The position numbers and the translations under genes were made by a program. 64,000 nucleotides of DNA from Engraulis encrasicolus (lineage: Eukaryota > Chordata > Actinopteri > Clupeiformes > Engraulidae), in the NCBI RefSeq assembly GCF_034702125.1, contig NC_085869.1:14363407-14427406 (forward strand), read 5' to 3'. The notes beneath the pieces are model-generated. The model was not told where the DNA came from. It saw nothing but the letters and a program-made list of their open reading frames with translations, and did no database searches. Shown here one piece after another: positions 20,783 to 31,619 of the stretch. Position 1 is the first letter of the stretch. Each line of letters begins with the position of its first letter.

Positions 20783-23133
20783 GGCAAGAAAAGATCCCCC
20801 CGCACCAACCCGTTGGTCCCCTCGCACCCTGGGGAAGAGACAGTGATCAACATCTCTGACTGCGCGATTTCTGATGATGAGAAGACAGTTCTTCGCAAAG
20901 GACTGTCATTTGCCCCGTCTAATCACACTGACCTGTTTTCTCTTAAAGTGGACTGCTTCAAGTTTTTTCGACAGTTGCATTTAAAACATTTCTTTTCTAG
21001 GGGCAATGCTTTATCCAACAGTAACGTGGTTAGTAGAAATGCGGACCCTAGTGTTAACCCTCTATTAAGAGAATATACACCTTTCAAGAAGAAGTCACAG
21101 TTTGTACCACTCTCCAACCAAAACCCTACCATTGTTACATTTAGTCAATTGGTTGAAAAAGATATGGCGAAATTAAATCATCAATTTGCCTCTAGACCAA
21201 ACAATATGACTATAAATGAAATGGCGGCTTTGCGTAATTTGGAAACCAGACAAGACATTATTATTCGGGCTGCGGACAAGGGAGGTGCGTGCGTTGTGAT
21301 GAGCCTTGATAATTACAACAGCAGCGTAATAAAGTTACTTGACAACAAAGAGCACTATCAGCGTTTGTTGTCTAACCCTACAGCAACCACAAAAGAAAAA
21401 ATACACGGATTTATTGATACGGCTCATGCAAGAGGTTGGATCACAGAGAAAGAAAAACGTTTTCTACAAGTAGACCATCAGTGCTGTCCGGTATTCTACG
21501 GTCTCCCCAAGATTCATAAAAGATTAATTGATCCACCTCTGCGTCATTGTATCTAGCATAGGGAGTCTTACTGAACCCCTGTCTCAATTTGTTGATTTTT
21601 TCTTGAGAATATATGTCACCAGCCTGCCTTCCTATCTCGGTGACACGACAGATGTTTTGAATGTGATAAAAAACTGGAAATGTGAACCCAGCGATGGTCT
21701 CACTTGATGTCCAAAGTCTGTACACTTGCATACCGCACAGTACTGGTATACAAGCCATGTCTTACTATTAAGAAAAACGTCCTACTGATATTTTGTCTCC
21801 CTCTACTTTCCTTCTTAATCTGGTGGAAATTATTCTGTCTAACAACTTCTTTAAATATGATGCGGACTTTTACCTACAACTCCAAGGAACTGCGATGGGT
21901 AGTGCGTTTGCTCCCTCTTACGCATGCTTAGTCATGGGCTGTTGGGAAGAAAAATGTATACACAACCCCACCCAAAATCCATTTTTTTCAAACATAGACC
22001 TGTACTATAGGTATATAGACGATATTGTATTGATTTGGAAAGGTACACCTGTAGGCTACAACTAGATGCGTTTGTGGCCTATGCCAACTCTACCACTAGT
22101 TTTTTGTCGTTCACTATGGAGTCGGACCTTCAGCGGATTCACTTTCTGGATTTGACGATAACAAAAGATGAAAATTGTTTTTTACAAACTACTATTTATC
22201 GCAAACCGTTGAGTCGTAACACACTTCTGCATGCGCACAGTAACCATCCTACCCACTTAATACGCAACATCCCCACAGGCCAGTTTTTGCGCCTACGAAG
22301 AAACTGTAGTTCTACCGTGGACTTCAAAGATAAAGCGGTAGAACTGTCAGAGCGCTTTCTACAACGTGGCTATTCACAGCTTGATATTGACCGGGCCTAT
22401 GAAAGGGCATTGCAGACAGAGCGGTCTAATTTGCTGCGTAAATCTGCCAAAAAGCGCCCCAGTTTTAACATTGGATTTTCCACTGGGTATTCCCCAGCAG
22501 CTGGGAGGATTAAAAACATAATTCGTAAACATTGGCATGTGTTAAAAAGTGATCCTGCACTAACTGATTTCTGCTCTGAACCACCGACTTTCACTTTTAG
22601 GCGCGCCCGCACTATCCGTGACCGTCTTGTTCATTCTGACATGAACATGCCTACACCATCTCCGACGACCTGGCTTCCCAGTCGACCTACAGGCTTTTAC
22701 AAATGCGGTAACTGCGTTCAGTGTTCCAACTCCACTAACTCCAAATTCTTCTCGCATCCCCGCACAGGGAAACGCTATGCAATTTCATCTTTTATTAATT
22801 GTAATAGCACACACGTAGTTTACCTACTGAAATGCCCATGTGGTCTCGTTTACGTAGGCCAAACTAAACGTCAATTGAAATTGAGGATAGCTGAGCATAA
22901 AACTGCTATACGCACTAATAACCACATATGCTATGGCAAGACATTATATGGAAGCCAAGCATGGATCACCGGCCTCGCTCAAGTTCTGGGGCATTGAACG
23001 GGTTGTTTCTCCACCTAGAGGCGGTGACGTCATTAAGAAACTTTTACGCAGAGAGGCGTTTTGGATTTTTACACTAAATTCGCTTGAACCCTCTGGCCTC
23101 AATGAGGAGCTGAGTCTATCCTGCTTTTTGTAA
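20783..23133 (+). pseudogene. Penelope-like element reverse transcriptase with GIY-YIG domain, broken
   Basis: The reading passes through several frames. 20783-21556 gives the N-terminal part (ISDDEKTVLRKGLSF, RAADKGGACVVMSLDNYNS, PVFYGLPKIHKRLIDPP), then a shift. The next piece (about 21550-21760) holds SSIGSLTEPLSQFVDFF and the first catalytic Asp context SLDVQSLYT. 21793-22065 holds QGTAMGSAFAPSYACLVMG and YYRYIDDIVLIW (the RT catalytic pair). 22060-22997 holds the thumb and the CPCGLVYVGQTKRQLKLRIAEHK GIY-YIG endonuclease segment, and 22933-23133 the C terminus. Order RT then GIY-YIG is diagnostic of Penelope-like elements of animals. At least three frame breaks make it non-functional. 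It is 5'-truncated against cassette 2. Confidence 0.9.
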
Positions 23134-23439
23134 AAGTCTGAGGAAGTTTATCATACTATGATGTTGGGATCATGTATAGGCCCTTTTTACACAGGCTTCT
23201 ATGACCAATAAGTATCCACCTAGCCTTCCAAAATGGCATTCCATGTACATATATTTTCTTATATTTTATATTCTTTATTTATATGCACTTTCACTTGTGT
23301 AATGGTGTTTTCCTTGTAAATAGTCTTTTCCTGGGTGTGGACTCAATGAGCAACCGATGAGAAGGACCAATCGCCTATTGCCACACCGCATAGGCCTGCA
23401 CCTGTCAAATCAGGGGATACCAAATAACTAGGTTCCTCT
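23134..23439 (+). mobile_element. Penelope-like 3' region before the hAT insertion
   Basis: Non-coding sequence following the RT/GIY-YIG stop, interrupted at 23440-23447 by the target site of the hAT element; it continues at 24731. Confidence 0.7.
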
Positions 23440-23447
23440 CTCTTCAG

Positions 23448-24450
23448 CAGAGGCGATTCCTCTTTGAGTACAAGGGAGGCGCAGCCTCCTGTCCAAAATC
23501 ACGGAGAATAGTATGTAAACTAATGCTTTACACGACTTAATAACATTGCTATTTCAGACCCAGCTTCATAGAAAATGCATGTGCTCAACTTAGAGATGAA
23601 ACCAATCTGTAATAGGATCCCGAGACTCGCACGAGTTTTTTTTCGCTCATGACAACGCAAGCGAGTCGAGTCTCAATGGACTTCAATGGCATGTGGAATT
23701 GTACGCTTTTCCAATGGCAAAATGCTAAACGGTCATTGGCTATTGCCGTGAAATTTTTTTGATTTTGAGACTGAGCCTCACTGGGAGTGAATGGAGAAGA
23801 GAGAGGAGGGGGGAGGTACCGGAGACTGAAGCTCCGGCTTGTGATTGGGTGAACCCCGTGTCAGTAGGCTACAGTAGTTGATTTCATTTCGAAATGCGGA
23901 TATGTTATTAATTTGACTGAGAAGTTTCGTCGTGTAACCAGTGGGGAAGCTATTCATTGCGGTGTACTCCAGTTTTGTGTACATATTCTTGTAAACCTAG
24001 TGTTGCGAATAAAGTCTTAATAGTGGCATTATTAGTCCTTATCCTTTTCAATCTCCCAATTCAAAAGTTGAGGTTAACTTGCCTACTTTTTGTTAGGGCT
24101 AGCTTGCAAGAAAGCTAAGAGAGCTATGCAAAATGCCAAGCATTGTGGATTAAATTCTGGCGAATTCCAGTCATCCTTATGAGGAGAAAATGAATATCAA
24201 GGAGCAGAGCAGAGCACTGCCTAATATTGACTTGGTGAAAAAGGTAGGGAAGAACAACCGTTTCTTTTGAGCTTTCGTGGTGTCTGATCAACTGGTTAAC
24301 TGTCCCGTGATAGGCGAGTCCTTGTTTCCTACTGTGTTGGCAATGTCTGGTAAATAATTAAAGATTTTGCGACCTCTTAAGTCGTGCACCCAGTAATGAA
24401 CAAAGACATAGGCAAAATCAATCACATCAATTATGTGGCGGAGGTAGGCC

Positions 24451-24493
<43 letters not shown>

Positions 24494-24722
24494 TAAAAAA
24501 AAAACATTTCCCTATGAATAGGCTACAAGGGGGATAATGATTAATGATTAACAAATTTGTTTCAACAAGAGTCCTTTAGTGTGTGAGGCCATATGTGGCT
24601 CAGGACCAATATAAGATGTGTGTCAAAATTGTCCAACCCCCCCCCCCCCTTTTTTTTTTTGCGTTCTGGACATATTGTAATTGAACAGCCTCCCCTGTTT
24701 GACAGACTACCAGCCGCCACTG
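23448..24722. mobile_element. 1275-bp non-autonomous hAT-like element inside the Penelope-like element
   Basis: The ends CAGAGGCGATTCC and, reverse-complemented, CAGTGGCGGCTGG are flanked by identical CTCTTCAG (23440-23447 and 24723-24730), an 8-bp duplication typical of hAT. The interior has an (ATA)n tract (24452-24492) and a C-then-T homopolymer (24637-24660); no transposase. The left junction of the 6.36-kb tandem duplication (23776) falls inside it, so the second copy (30135-31079) lacks the left end. Confidence 0.85.
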
Positions 24723-24730
24723 CTCTTCAG

Positions 24731-24843
24731 TACTCATGGACTCTGATGAAGATGGCTTGCCATCGAAACGTTAGTCCCTAACATGTTGTGCACTTGAATT
24801 AAAAAGATAAAGCATCCCATCTGAGCTGCTCCGGTGTCTTCTA
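24731..24843 (+). mobile_element. Penelope-like 3' terminal segment
   Basis: CTGATGAAGATGGCTTGCCATCGAAACGTTAG, then TTGTGCACTTGAATTAAAAAG and GTGTCTTCTATTC, is the layout of fish Penelope-like termini (a GATGAAG...CGAAACG hairpin-like core and a short A-rich tail). It abuts cassette unit 3 at CTATCAAAAG. The second copy is at 31088-31200. Confidence 0.75.
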
Positions 24844-25165
24844 TTCTATCAAAAGTATACTTTGAATATTTATCAAAATGAGTAGATGGATATTGTGATG
24901 AGGATGATGGAGTGCTCAGTGAATCCGTTTGGTCCAAATAAATTCTGTTGACAAGAGACGATCACATTAAATATATGCATACAATACTGTAAATCTAAGA
25001 AAGGAAACCCTTCATATGAATAGTGTTATGTCCAAGATGCATCCCCATTCATGGCAGATTTAGCCAATCCATCCATCCATCCATCCATCCATCCATCCAT
25101 CCATCCATCCATCCATCCATGTATCAATTAAATGAAATTCAATGAAATTACTGAAGTTTCAATAC

Positions 25166-25261
25166 CTGGTGTTTTCTGTGAATGCAGGAGGATGATTAAT
25201 TGACAGGTCACTTATCATGGAACTGACACTGAGTACTGGTGAACACCTGCCTTGATGATAG
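25166..25261 (-). CDS. N-terminal repeat exon, cassette 3
   Basis: The 96-bp, phase 2-2 exon lies between the acceptor ATTTCCCCAG and the donor GTATTG. The peptide is the same as cassette 2, starting YHQGRCSPVLS. It is in frame with the upstream start exon (27885-28153), which leaves two bases. The intact frame, identical splice signals and coding-neutral changes against cassette 1 argue that it is a real exon. Confidence 0.75.
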
Positions 25262-25433
25262 CTGGGGAAATTAGACAACATGCTGTATTATTACACCGCC
25301 CATAGACGGGCTTAAAGAAATGTGTCTTTTTGAAACAGTGTTGGACAATGTTGCCCTGGACAATGGAAAACGACATGGTCCATGAGATTTGCAACCTTTT
25401 AGCTTCTATTTCTGTTGTAATTTGAAGAAACTT

Positions 25434-25648
25434 TTAATAATAATAATAATAATAATTGTATTTGTATAGCACTGTATCATACAAGGGATGCAACTCAAAG
25501 TGCTTAAGAAATTAGAAGAAGAACAGAATTGTTAGAGATGGATTTAAAGGGAGAGGAAGAGAGGAGAGGCAGAGATAGCAGGAAGGCAGAGGAAGAATAG
25601 ACAGAAAGAGATCGTAGAGTCATAGGGTCAACGTACAGTAGGTTAGGA
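25434..25648 (+). mobile_element. Retroposon-like insertion present only in units 3 and 4
   Basis: An (AAT)n tract is followed by TTGTATTTGTATAGCACTGT and CAACTCAAAGTGCTTAAGAA, the style of many fish short interspersed repeats. Unit 1 passes directly from CTGTTGTAATTTG to the GGGTTCTTAGATGCG block (20135-20175) without it. No A and B boxes were identified. The copy B counterpart is about 31792-32006. Confidence 0.5.
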
Positions 25649-25940
25649 CCAGGATTCTTAGATGCGTAAGGTCCATAGTGGCTGGGTCTAGCATAAGTTA
25701 TAGATAGTCACACAGAGATTGGGCGCTCAGATGCGGCCCCTGGTGGCATCAGGGGTGAGGAAAAACTCCCTTTCATTTGATTTATAGTTTGTAGGGGGGG
25801 GGGGGAAAGCTCAATGAGGTCTGAGGGGAAAAAAACTATAGCTAGGAAGAAACCTCGGGCAGAGACCAGTGGCCACCTAGGGGAGCCCCCTGCCATTTTT
25901 AATGTACATAATTACATGCTTGAAAAAAGGTTTTGTTTAA

Positions 25941-27237
25941 CCCTTGTGTTGTGTTCAAAAGCTGCATACACCTGTGGTGTTCGGGTCATTTTTGACCCGT
26001 GATAGCAAAACTCAGCCATAAAATACCTAAAAACACTAGTTCTCATCAAATATTGTTTTTCATCTCATAGCTTACTTGGTATGTATTCATATCCATGGAA
26101 AAACTAATTTATTTATTCATCTTTTTGACTTTACTGGTCTTTTATCTTACATTATGCAAATCGTTTTTGATGACCAAAACTATCAAAACCTGTATAAATT
26201 CACTATTAATACTTCCTAAAGTGATACAATTAGTGATTATGTTGTCCATGTATTACAGCTGATATGAGAGTACAACAACTCAAATTTATTTGATTAGTTG
26301 TTCTCTAATCTTAGAAAAAAATCATCAATAGTGACATTTGTGGTGTTCGGGTCCAGACCAACCCAAGAGATTTATAGCAGGATGAAGACCAAATTTCAAC
26401 TAAATTACTTTTTCAGTGCATAAAATGAATGTTGAAATATGTTGACTTGGTGTTTTTCAATATTTATATGACTTTAGTGTGGTAAATATACAAAATAACA
26501 ATTCTGCAGGATTCACAGCTATTCCGCCTATCTAATGCAAAGATATAGGAAATGAACACCTCAATGAAAATGAAAAAAAGTCACACTATTCATCTGAATC
26601 CACTGCTGCTATGAACCTGGACCATTATCTTATTGCCATATCAACTCTATTGAAAGTGTAAGACCATTTCTACATGTTTGGGTGCTATTAAGGATTTTTA
26701 ATACGTTTTTTGGACAAAATAATGTGCAAAAACTCATTTTGCAAAAATTATGTGCAAGAATGATCATAATATAATGCAGAGATGGATTCCCTGACCATGA
26801 AAACATATGAGGAGACACCAAAAATACATCTGTACTCCTTTCACAACAGGAGATATGACACATTGTATGGGACTGTCCGGCGGCCATCTTAGATTTGTTA
26901 TATGAAAAAGCGGGGGAAACATTTTTAAGGCAAGAAATATATTTTCCTCACCATGAATCACCAAACTGAGGACAAAGGGCAACCAACAGCTTTTCAAAAA
27001 TGCCATAAAACAACCAAAAATCTATGCCGGGTCAATTTTGACCCGAACACCACAGATGTAACTTTTTTTTTTTAGACCTTTAAAATTTACTAAAATGATA
27101 AAACATATTTTTTCCTGTTGAAAGGATTGTGACTGAGGATTAGATGAAGCCTCATTCCGGGACAATAAAGGAAAGTGTGTTTTTTTTACACTTAAACTCG
27201 AAAACGGGTCAAAAATGACCCGAACACAACAGAAGGG
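25941..27237. mobile_element. MITE with CCCTT(G/C)TGTTGTGTTC ends, copy A
   Basis: The left end CCCTTGTGTTGTGTTC and the right end reverse-complemented, CCCTTCTGTTGTGTTC, match at 15 of 16. Next to each end is a GGGTCATTTTTGACCCG palindrome, and further GGTGTTCGGGTC words lie inside (26343 and 27024-27050). TTAA precedes the left end, but no TTAA follows the right, so the target duplication is unsettled. It is non-coding. Copy B is 32297-33594. Confidence 0.75.
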
Positions 27238-27326
27238 ATATGTAAATAAAATATTTATCTATTGAGCAATAACAGTGTATAGGTTTGACTCACATTTTTG
27301 CTCTAAATTAACATTGTATTACTTAA

Positions 27327-27685
27327 AGGTACACTGTGTAAAATTTTTAGCTGTTTATTTCCAGAATTCATGCTACCCATTCACTAATGTTGCCTTTGTC
27401 ATGAATATTTACCACCGCCATCAAATTTTAAGTATTCATTATGGCTGGAAAATTGTACTTTTCATACATGAAAAGGGGGATCTTCTCCATGGTCCGCCAT
27501 TTTGAATTTCCAGAAATAGCCATTTTTAGCTGCAAAAATGACTGTACTTGGGCCATAATAGAAAATATTAGTTTATTATTTAGTAAACTTTCATGAAAGA
27601 TCAAATTAGGCAAAAGTCAACCCAGCTTCAATGAGCAGCATAGTTGCAGTACCTTTTTTTGGACCATTTCCTGCATAGTGTACCT
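27327..27685 (+). mobile_element. TTAA-flanked MITE (AGGTNCACTG family), copy 2
   Basis: 359 bp from AGGTACACTG to AGTGTACCT, with TTAA on both sides (27323-27326 and 27686-27689). It is related to 5094-5446, inverted. It carries an ATGGTCCGCCATTTTGAATT word and is non-coding. Confidence 0.85.
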
Positions 27686-27884
27686 TTAAGATGAGGGCAA
27701 GTATCAAATGTGTTAATAAACTTGAATGACCCAAACAAATCATTTATATAGAGGAAATCAAATGACCCCACTTGGTCATATTATTCACTAGGATACAACA
27801 GCCTGGTGGCTTGAGGGTTAATGAAGTTGAGGCATTTGCAAACAGCCCTGCAGTCCTCCTGACTGACAGAAATACTGTACTCAC

Positions 27885-28153
27885 CTTCCACCCCCACAGG
27901 CACCTTCAGTGTCCTCTGTAGAAGGACCCCCTGTAGAAGTGTCCGTAGAGACTATGATCTCACACTTGGTTTCCTGCAGAGGATGGTTTGGGGAAAGTTC
28001 TGGTACTGTTCTGATGTCCTCATCCTCCATTTCTCTGATGTCTGTTGTGCTGGGATGCCCCAACTTTCCCGTAGCGCTCTTTTTAGCCATAGTGATGTCA
28101 TCTGGTTCCTCACTATGAAGAGGGCCCTCTTCCAATCTTTCATCAGCAGCCAT
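27885..28153 (-). CDS. Start exon of the minus-strand gene, copy A
   Basis: The ATG at 28153 is preceded by an in-frame TAA five codons upstream (TAAGAGCTTGGCCTG), so this is the first usable Met. The exon encodes MAADERLEEGPLHSEEPDDI, then an acidic and Ser/Thr-rich region ending STEDTEGACGGGR, with no predicted fold, signal peptide or membrane segment. The donor is GTGAGT, leaving two bases, which agrees with the phase 2 cassettes. Copy B is 34242-34510. Two further ORFs overlapping here in other frames are shadows. Confidence 0.7.
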
Positions 28154-29321
28154 CAGGCCAAGCTCTTATGCTGGGGGCAAGTACTCTGGAATCAGATTGC
28201 AGCTGGTTCACAATCTTAGTCAACCATGGTTGTGTTATTAGATCTCAGACATCACAATACAGTAAAGCAGTGTTGAAAAAACAGTGATGCCCAGACTTAC
28301 AGGGCATCTGCTAGCCAACTATGGCTTTGTGGCTTGCAGTAGTAGGCCTAGTATTGACATGGTAATTTCCATTTAAAATGAAAACTTTTGGGTTGATATT
28401 ATTTTCTTTGCCAGTGCCAATAAAGGACAAGGACTTCTGCATTGCACACCAGCAATACATTTCCACAGTATCTGTGTTTCTGTTCAAAAGATTCAAAGCG
28501 ACTTCAGCCTACATAACTTCTTCCCCTGTGTCCCTTCATATCAAAGCAATGTAGAGTGGCTCCCTCCAACTTACGGGGTGGAATGTCTTTCTGTTCTCTA
28601 TGCAAAGGTATGGAGGGAAACAGAGGACACCATATCTGGAGCGCCAATTAACTAACTGCGTCTGTACTAGTGTAAAATAGCCTATTCTTCATTCAAATCT
28701 TCAAATCCATAATGTGAAAGTAATAAAGTAGGTCTACAATTCTTTTTAGATAGGCCTAGGGCTTTGTGTCGAAAACCATCATGTATGGCCCACAAACAAA
28801 CCAATCAGTGCCAGCTGAAACAACTTAGTCCGTTCTTTTGTCTCAGAGGCCATGAAACGTAGGCCTATGTTATAATTATTCCTAATAATTTCATCACATT
28901 TCTTTACTCCACCTAAATAAACAGTATTTTGCACTCCATTAAAACGTTTTCAAGGTATTTGAATTGTCATTCACACAGTGGGGAACCCTCAGGGCCTTCT
29001 ACGCCTTCAGAGAAGGCCTTAAAATTTCAGAACAAAAAATATATTAAATGATATATGAATACATAAAAAACTCCTCACTCTCATTTAAATACAACACATT
29101 TATTACTACATGTTCACTAATCTATGTTCCAAAGTTAAGTTTACTGTCAAATTCACATCAGCAATGAAAGGGTTACAAAGTTAAGTTTACTGTCAAATTC
29201 ACATCAGCAATGAAAGGGTTACTGTCCTGAAACATACTATCCAATCAGAATTGTCTATCTCTATCGAAGCAAGATTAACTGGCTCATTAATTGGTTAGGA
29301 CTTCACGAAGGCCAAGCTATA
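28154..29321. other. Upstream region of start exon A
   Basis: Should contain the 5' UTR and promoter of the minus-strand gene. No TATA box in a convincing position was identified. From about 28993 to 29574 lies a repeat whose ends read CAGGGCCTTCTACGCCTTCAGAGAAGGCCTTAA and an inverted ACGCCTTCATGAAGGCCTTAA, possibly a hAT-like MITE without a clear target duplication; it contains a 48-bp tandem duplication (CAAAGTTAAGTTTACTGTCA...) at 29130-29222. Confidence 0.45.
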
Positions 29322-29471
29322 GGCTCATTCGTGACGAAGCAGTAAGATTTTTGCTAGGTAGTGGGCATGCGCGCTTTGCACTTTGAATTTTCTAACCACA
29401 ATGCATCAAACTGGCAAAGTGCGCATGCCCACTGCCTAGCAAAAATCTTACTGCTTCGTCACGAACGAGCC
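29322..29471. mobile_element. Hairpin MITE 1, copy A
   Basis: A near-perfect palindrome runs from GGCTCATTCGTGACGAAGCA to TGCTTCGTCACGAACGAGCC. Arms include AGTAAGATTTTTGCTAGG and GGGCATGCGC. The tip differs from the copy B homologue (35686-35842). It is non-coding. Confidence 0.85.
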
Positions 29472-29853
29472 TGATGTGTTTTGGTTTGGAGAGTGATGGG
29501 AAAATTGACCAATCACGGTTTGATTTGAAGGGGGAGGGAAAAAAACATCTTAAGGCCTTCATGAAGGCGTCTTGAGCTGACCTGTGGACTTAGATTCCCC
29601 CTAGTGTTAACATTAAGTAGCGCACTAGTCGTATTGCCTCTACTGATTTCCTGTTGCTTGCCGTGATCTTCAACGTGGAACTAACTGTAAGTTGCTGCTA
29701 AAAATAGTTTCAATTGTTGTTTAATGTCATTGTAATGTGGACAGTAGTGGTAAAAACGCTAAATTTAAGTTCTTGAGATATCGCTATTTAAAGGTGTGAA
29801 TTATGCTAATTGCGATCATTAGCAATGATGTTTGGCTAATTCTGGAGTCATTA
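29472..29853. other. Spacer between hairpin MITEs, copy A
   Basis: Non-coding DNA. No gene or further repeat recognised beyond the right end of the 28993-29574 repeat. Confidence 0.5.
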
Positions 29854-29989
29854 GGCTCGTTCGTGACGAAGCAGTAAGATTTTTGCTAGGCAGTGGGCAT
29901 GCGCACTTTGCCAGTTTGATGCACCAAACTGGCAAAGTGCGCATGCCCACTGCCTAGCAAAAATCTTACTGCGACGTCACGAACGAGCC
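29854..29989. mobile_element. Hairpin MITE 2, copy A
   Basis: Same family as 29322-29471. Here the tip is a perfect palindrome (CCAGTTTGATGCACCAAACTGG). Ends GGCTCGTTCGTGACG and CGTCACGAACGAGCC. Confidence 0.85.
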
Positions 29990-30809
29990 CATTCAGCCTT
30001 TGCATTTCTTCGTTTGTGTTCACTGTTCAGTCATACTTTGTATTTCACGTGTAAACTTTCGTAGTTACTATACTTTACACACTGTCCTGTCAACTTGCCT
30101 GAGTTTTGTCATTTAAAAGAAATGCGTTGAAATTTCTCACTGGGAGTGAATGGAGAAGAGAGAGGAGGGGGGAGGTACCGGAGACTGAAGCTCCGGCTTG
30201 TGATTGGGTGAACCCCGTGTCAGTAGGCTACAGTAGTTGATTTCATTTCGAAATGCGGATATGTTATTAATTTGACTGAGAAGTTTCGTCGTGTAACCAG
30301 TGGGGAAGCTATTCATTGCGGTGTACTCCAGTTTTGTGTACATATTCTTGTAAACCTAGTGTTGCGAATAAAGTCTTAATAGTGGCATTATTAGTCCTTA
30401 TCCTTTTCAATCTCCCAATTCAAAAGTTGAGGTTAACTTGCCTACTTTTTGTTAGGGCTAGCTTGCAAGAAAGCTAAGAGAGCTATGCAAAATGCCAAGC
30501 ATTGTGGATTAAATTCTGGCGAATTCCAGTCATCCTTATGAGGAGAAAATGAATATCAAGGAGCAGAGCAGAGCACTGCCTAATATTGACTTGGTGAAAA
30601 AGGTAGGGAAGAACAACCGTTTCTTTTGAGCTTTCGTGGTGTCTGATCAACTGGTTAACTGTCCCGTGATAGGCGAGTCCTTGTTTCCTACTGTGTTGGC
30701 AATGTCTGGTAAATAATTAAAGATTTTGCGACCTCTTAAGTCGTGCACCCAGCAATGAACAAAGACATAGGCAAAATCAATCACATCAATTATGTGGCGG
30801 AGGTAGGCC

Positions 30810-30849
<40 letters not shown>

Positions 30850-31523
30850 TTAAAAAAAAACATTTCCCTATGAATAGGCTACAAGGGGGATAATGATTAA
30901 TGATTAACAAATTTGTTTCAACAAGAGTCCTTTAGTGTGTGAGGCCATATGTGGCTCAGGACCAATATAAGATGTGTGTCAAAATTGTCCAACCCCCCCC
31001 CCCCCCTTTTTTTTTTTGCGTTCTGGACATATTGTAATTGAACAGCCTCCCCTGTTTGACAGACTACCAGCCGCCACTGCTCTTCAGTACTCATGGACTC
31101 TGATGAAGATGGCTTGCCATCGAAACGTTAGTCCCTAACATGTTGTGCACTTGAATTAAAAAGATAAAGCATCCCATCTGAGCTGCTCCGGTGTCTTCTA
31201 TTCTATCAAAAGTATACTTTGAATATTTATCAAAATGAGTAGATGGATATTGTGATGAGGATGATGGAGTGCTCAGTGAATCCGTTTTGGTCCAAATAAA
31301 TTCTGTTGACAAGAGACGATCACATTAAATATATGCATACAATACTGTAAATCTAAGAAAGGAAACCCTTCATATGAATAGTGTTATGTCCAAGATGCAT
31401 CCCCATTCATGGCAGATTTAGCCAATCCATCCATCCATCCATCCATCCATCCATCCATCCATCCATCCATCCATCCATGTATCAATTAAATGAAATTCAA
31501 TGAAATTACTGAAGTTTCAATAC

Positions 31524-31619
31524 CTGGTGTTTTCTGTGAATGCAGGAGGATGATTAATTGACAGGTCACTTATCATGGAACTGACACTGAGTACTGGTGA
31601 ACACCTGCCTTGATGATAG
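31524..31619 (-). CDS. N-terminal repeat exon, cassette 4
   Basis: Identical to cassette 3 as far as I can read: 96 bp, phase 2-2, acceptor ATTTCCCCAG, donor GTATTG. It lies downstream of start exon copy B. If transcription begins at copy B, this cassette could be spliced to cassettes 3, 2 and 1 while the internal start exon A, which lacks an acceptor, is skipped. Confidence 0.7.

Larger units (their letters stand above)
23776..30134. repeat. 6.36-kb tandem duplication, copy A
   Basis: Starting at CTCACTGGGAGTGAATGGAG, this copy is repeated head to tail at 30135-36495 with few differences by eye. It holds most of a hAT element, the Penelope-like 3' end, cassette exon 3, several MITEs, a start exon and two hairpin MITEs. 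The junction reads GTTGAAATTTCTCACTGGG against the outer ends GAGCCTCACTGGG (left) and GTTGAAATTCGCCTG (right), with almost no microhomology. Either a recent unequal event or an unpurged second haplotype. Confidence 0.9.

Noticed and set aside
25941..27826. Extending the CCCTT-ended MITE to the TTAA at about 27820
   Set aside because: The TTAA with a CCCTCAAGCC end at 27815-27822 matches the left end at only a few bases, whereas the end at 27237 matches 15 of 16, so the nearer end was chosen although its target duplication is unclear.
27909..28219. Plus-strand and second minus-strand ORFs over the start exon
   Set aside because: They are other-frame shadows of the exon at 27885-28153, which alone has a donor in a phase fitting the cassettes. 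The same holds at 34266-34576.
15659..31480. Regularly repeated CCAT tracts as a possible CRISPR-like array
   Set aside because: They are simple tetranucleotide microsatellites in duplicated introns of a eukaryote, with no spacers.
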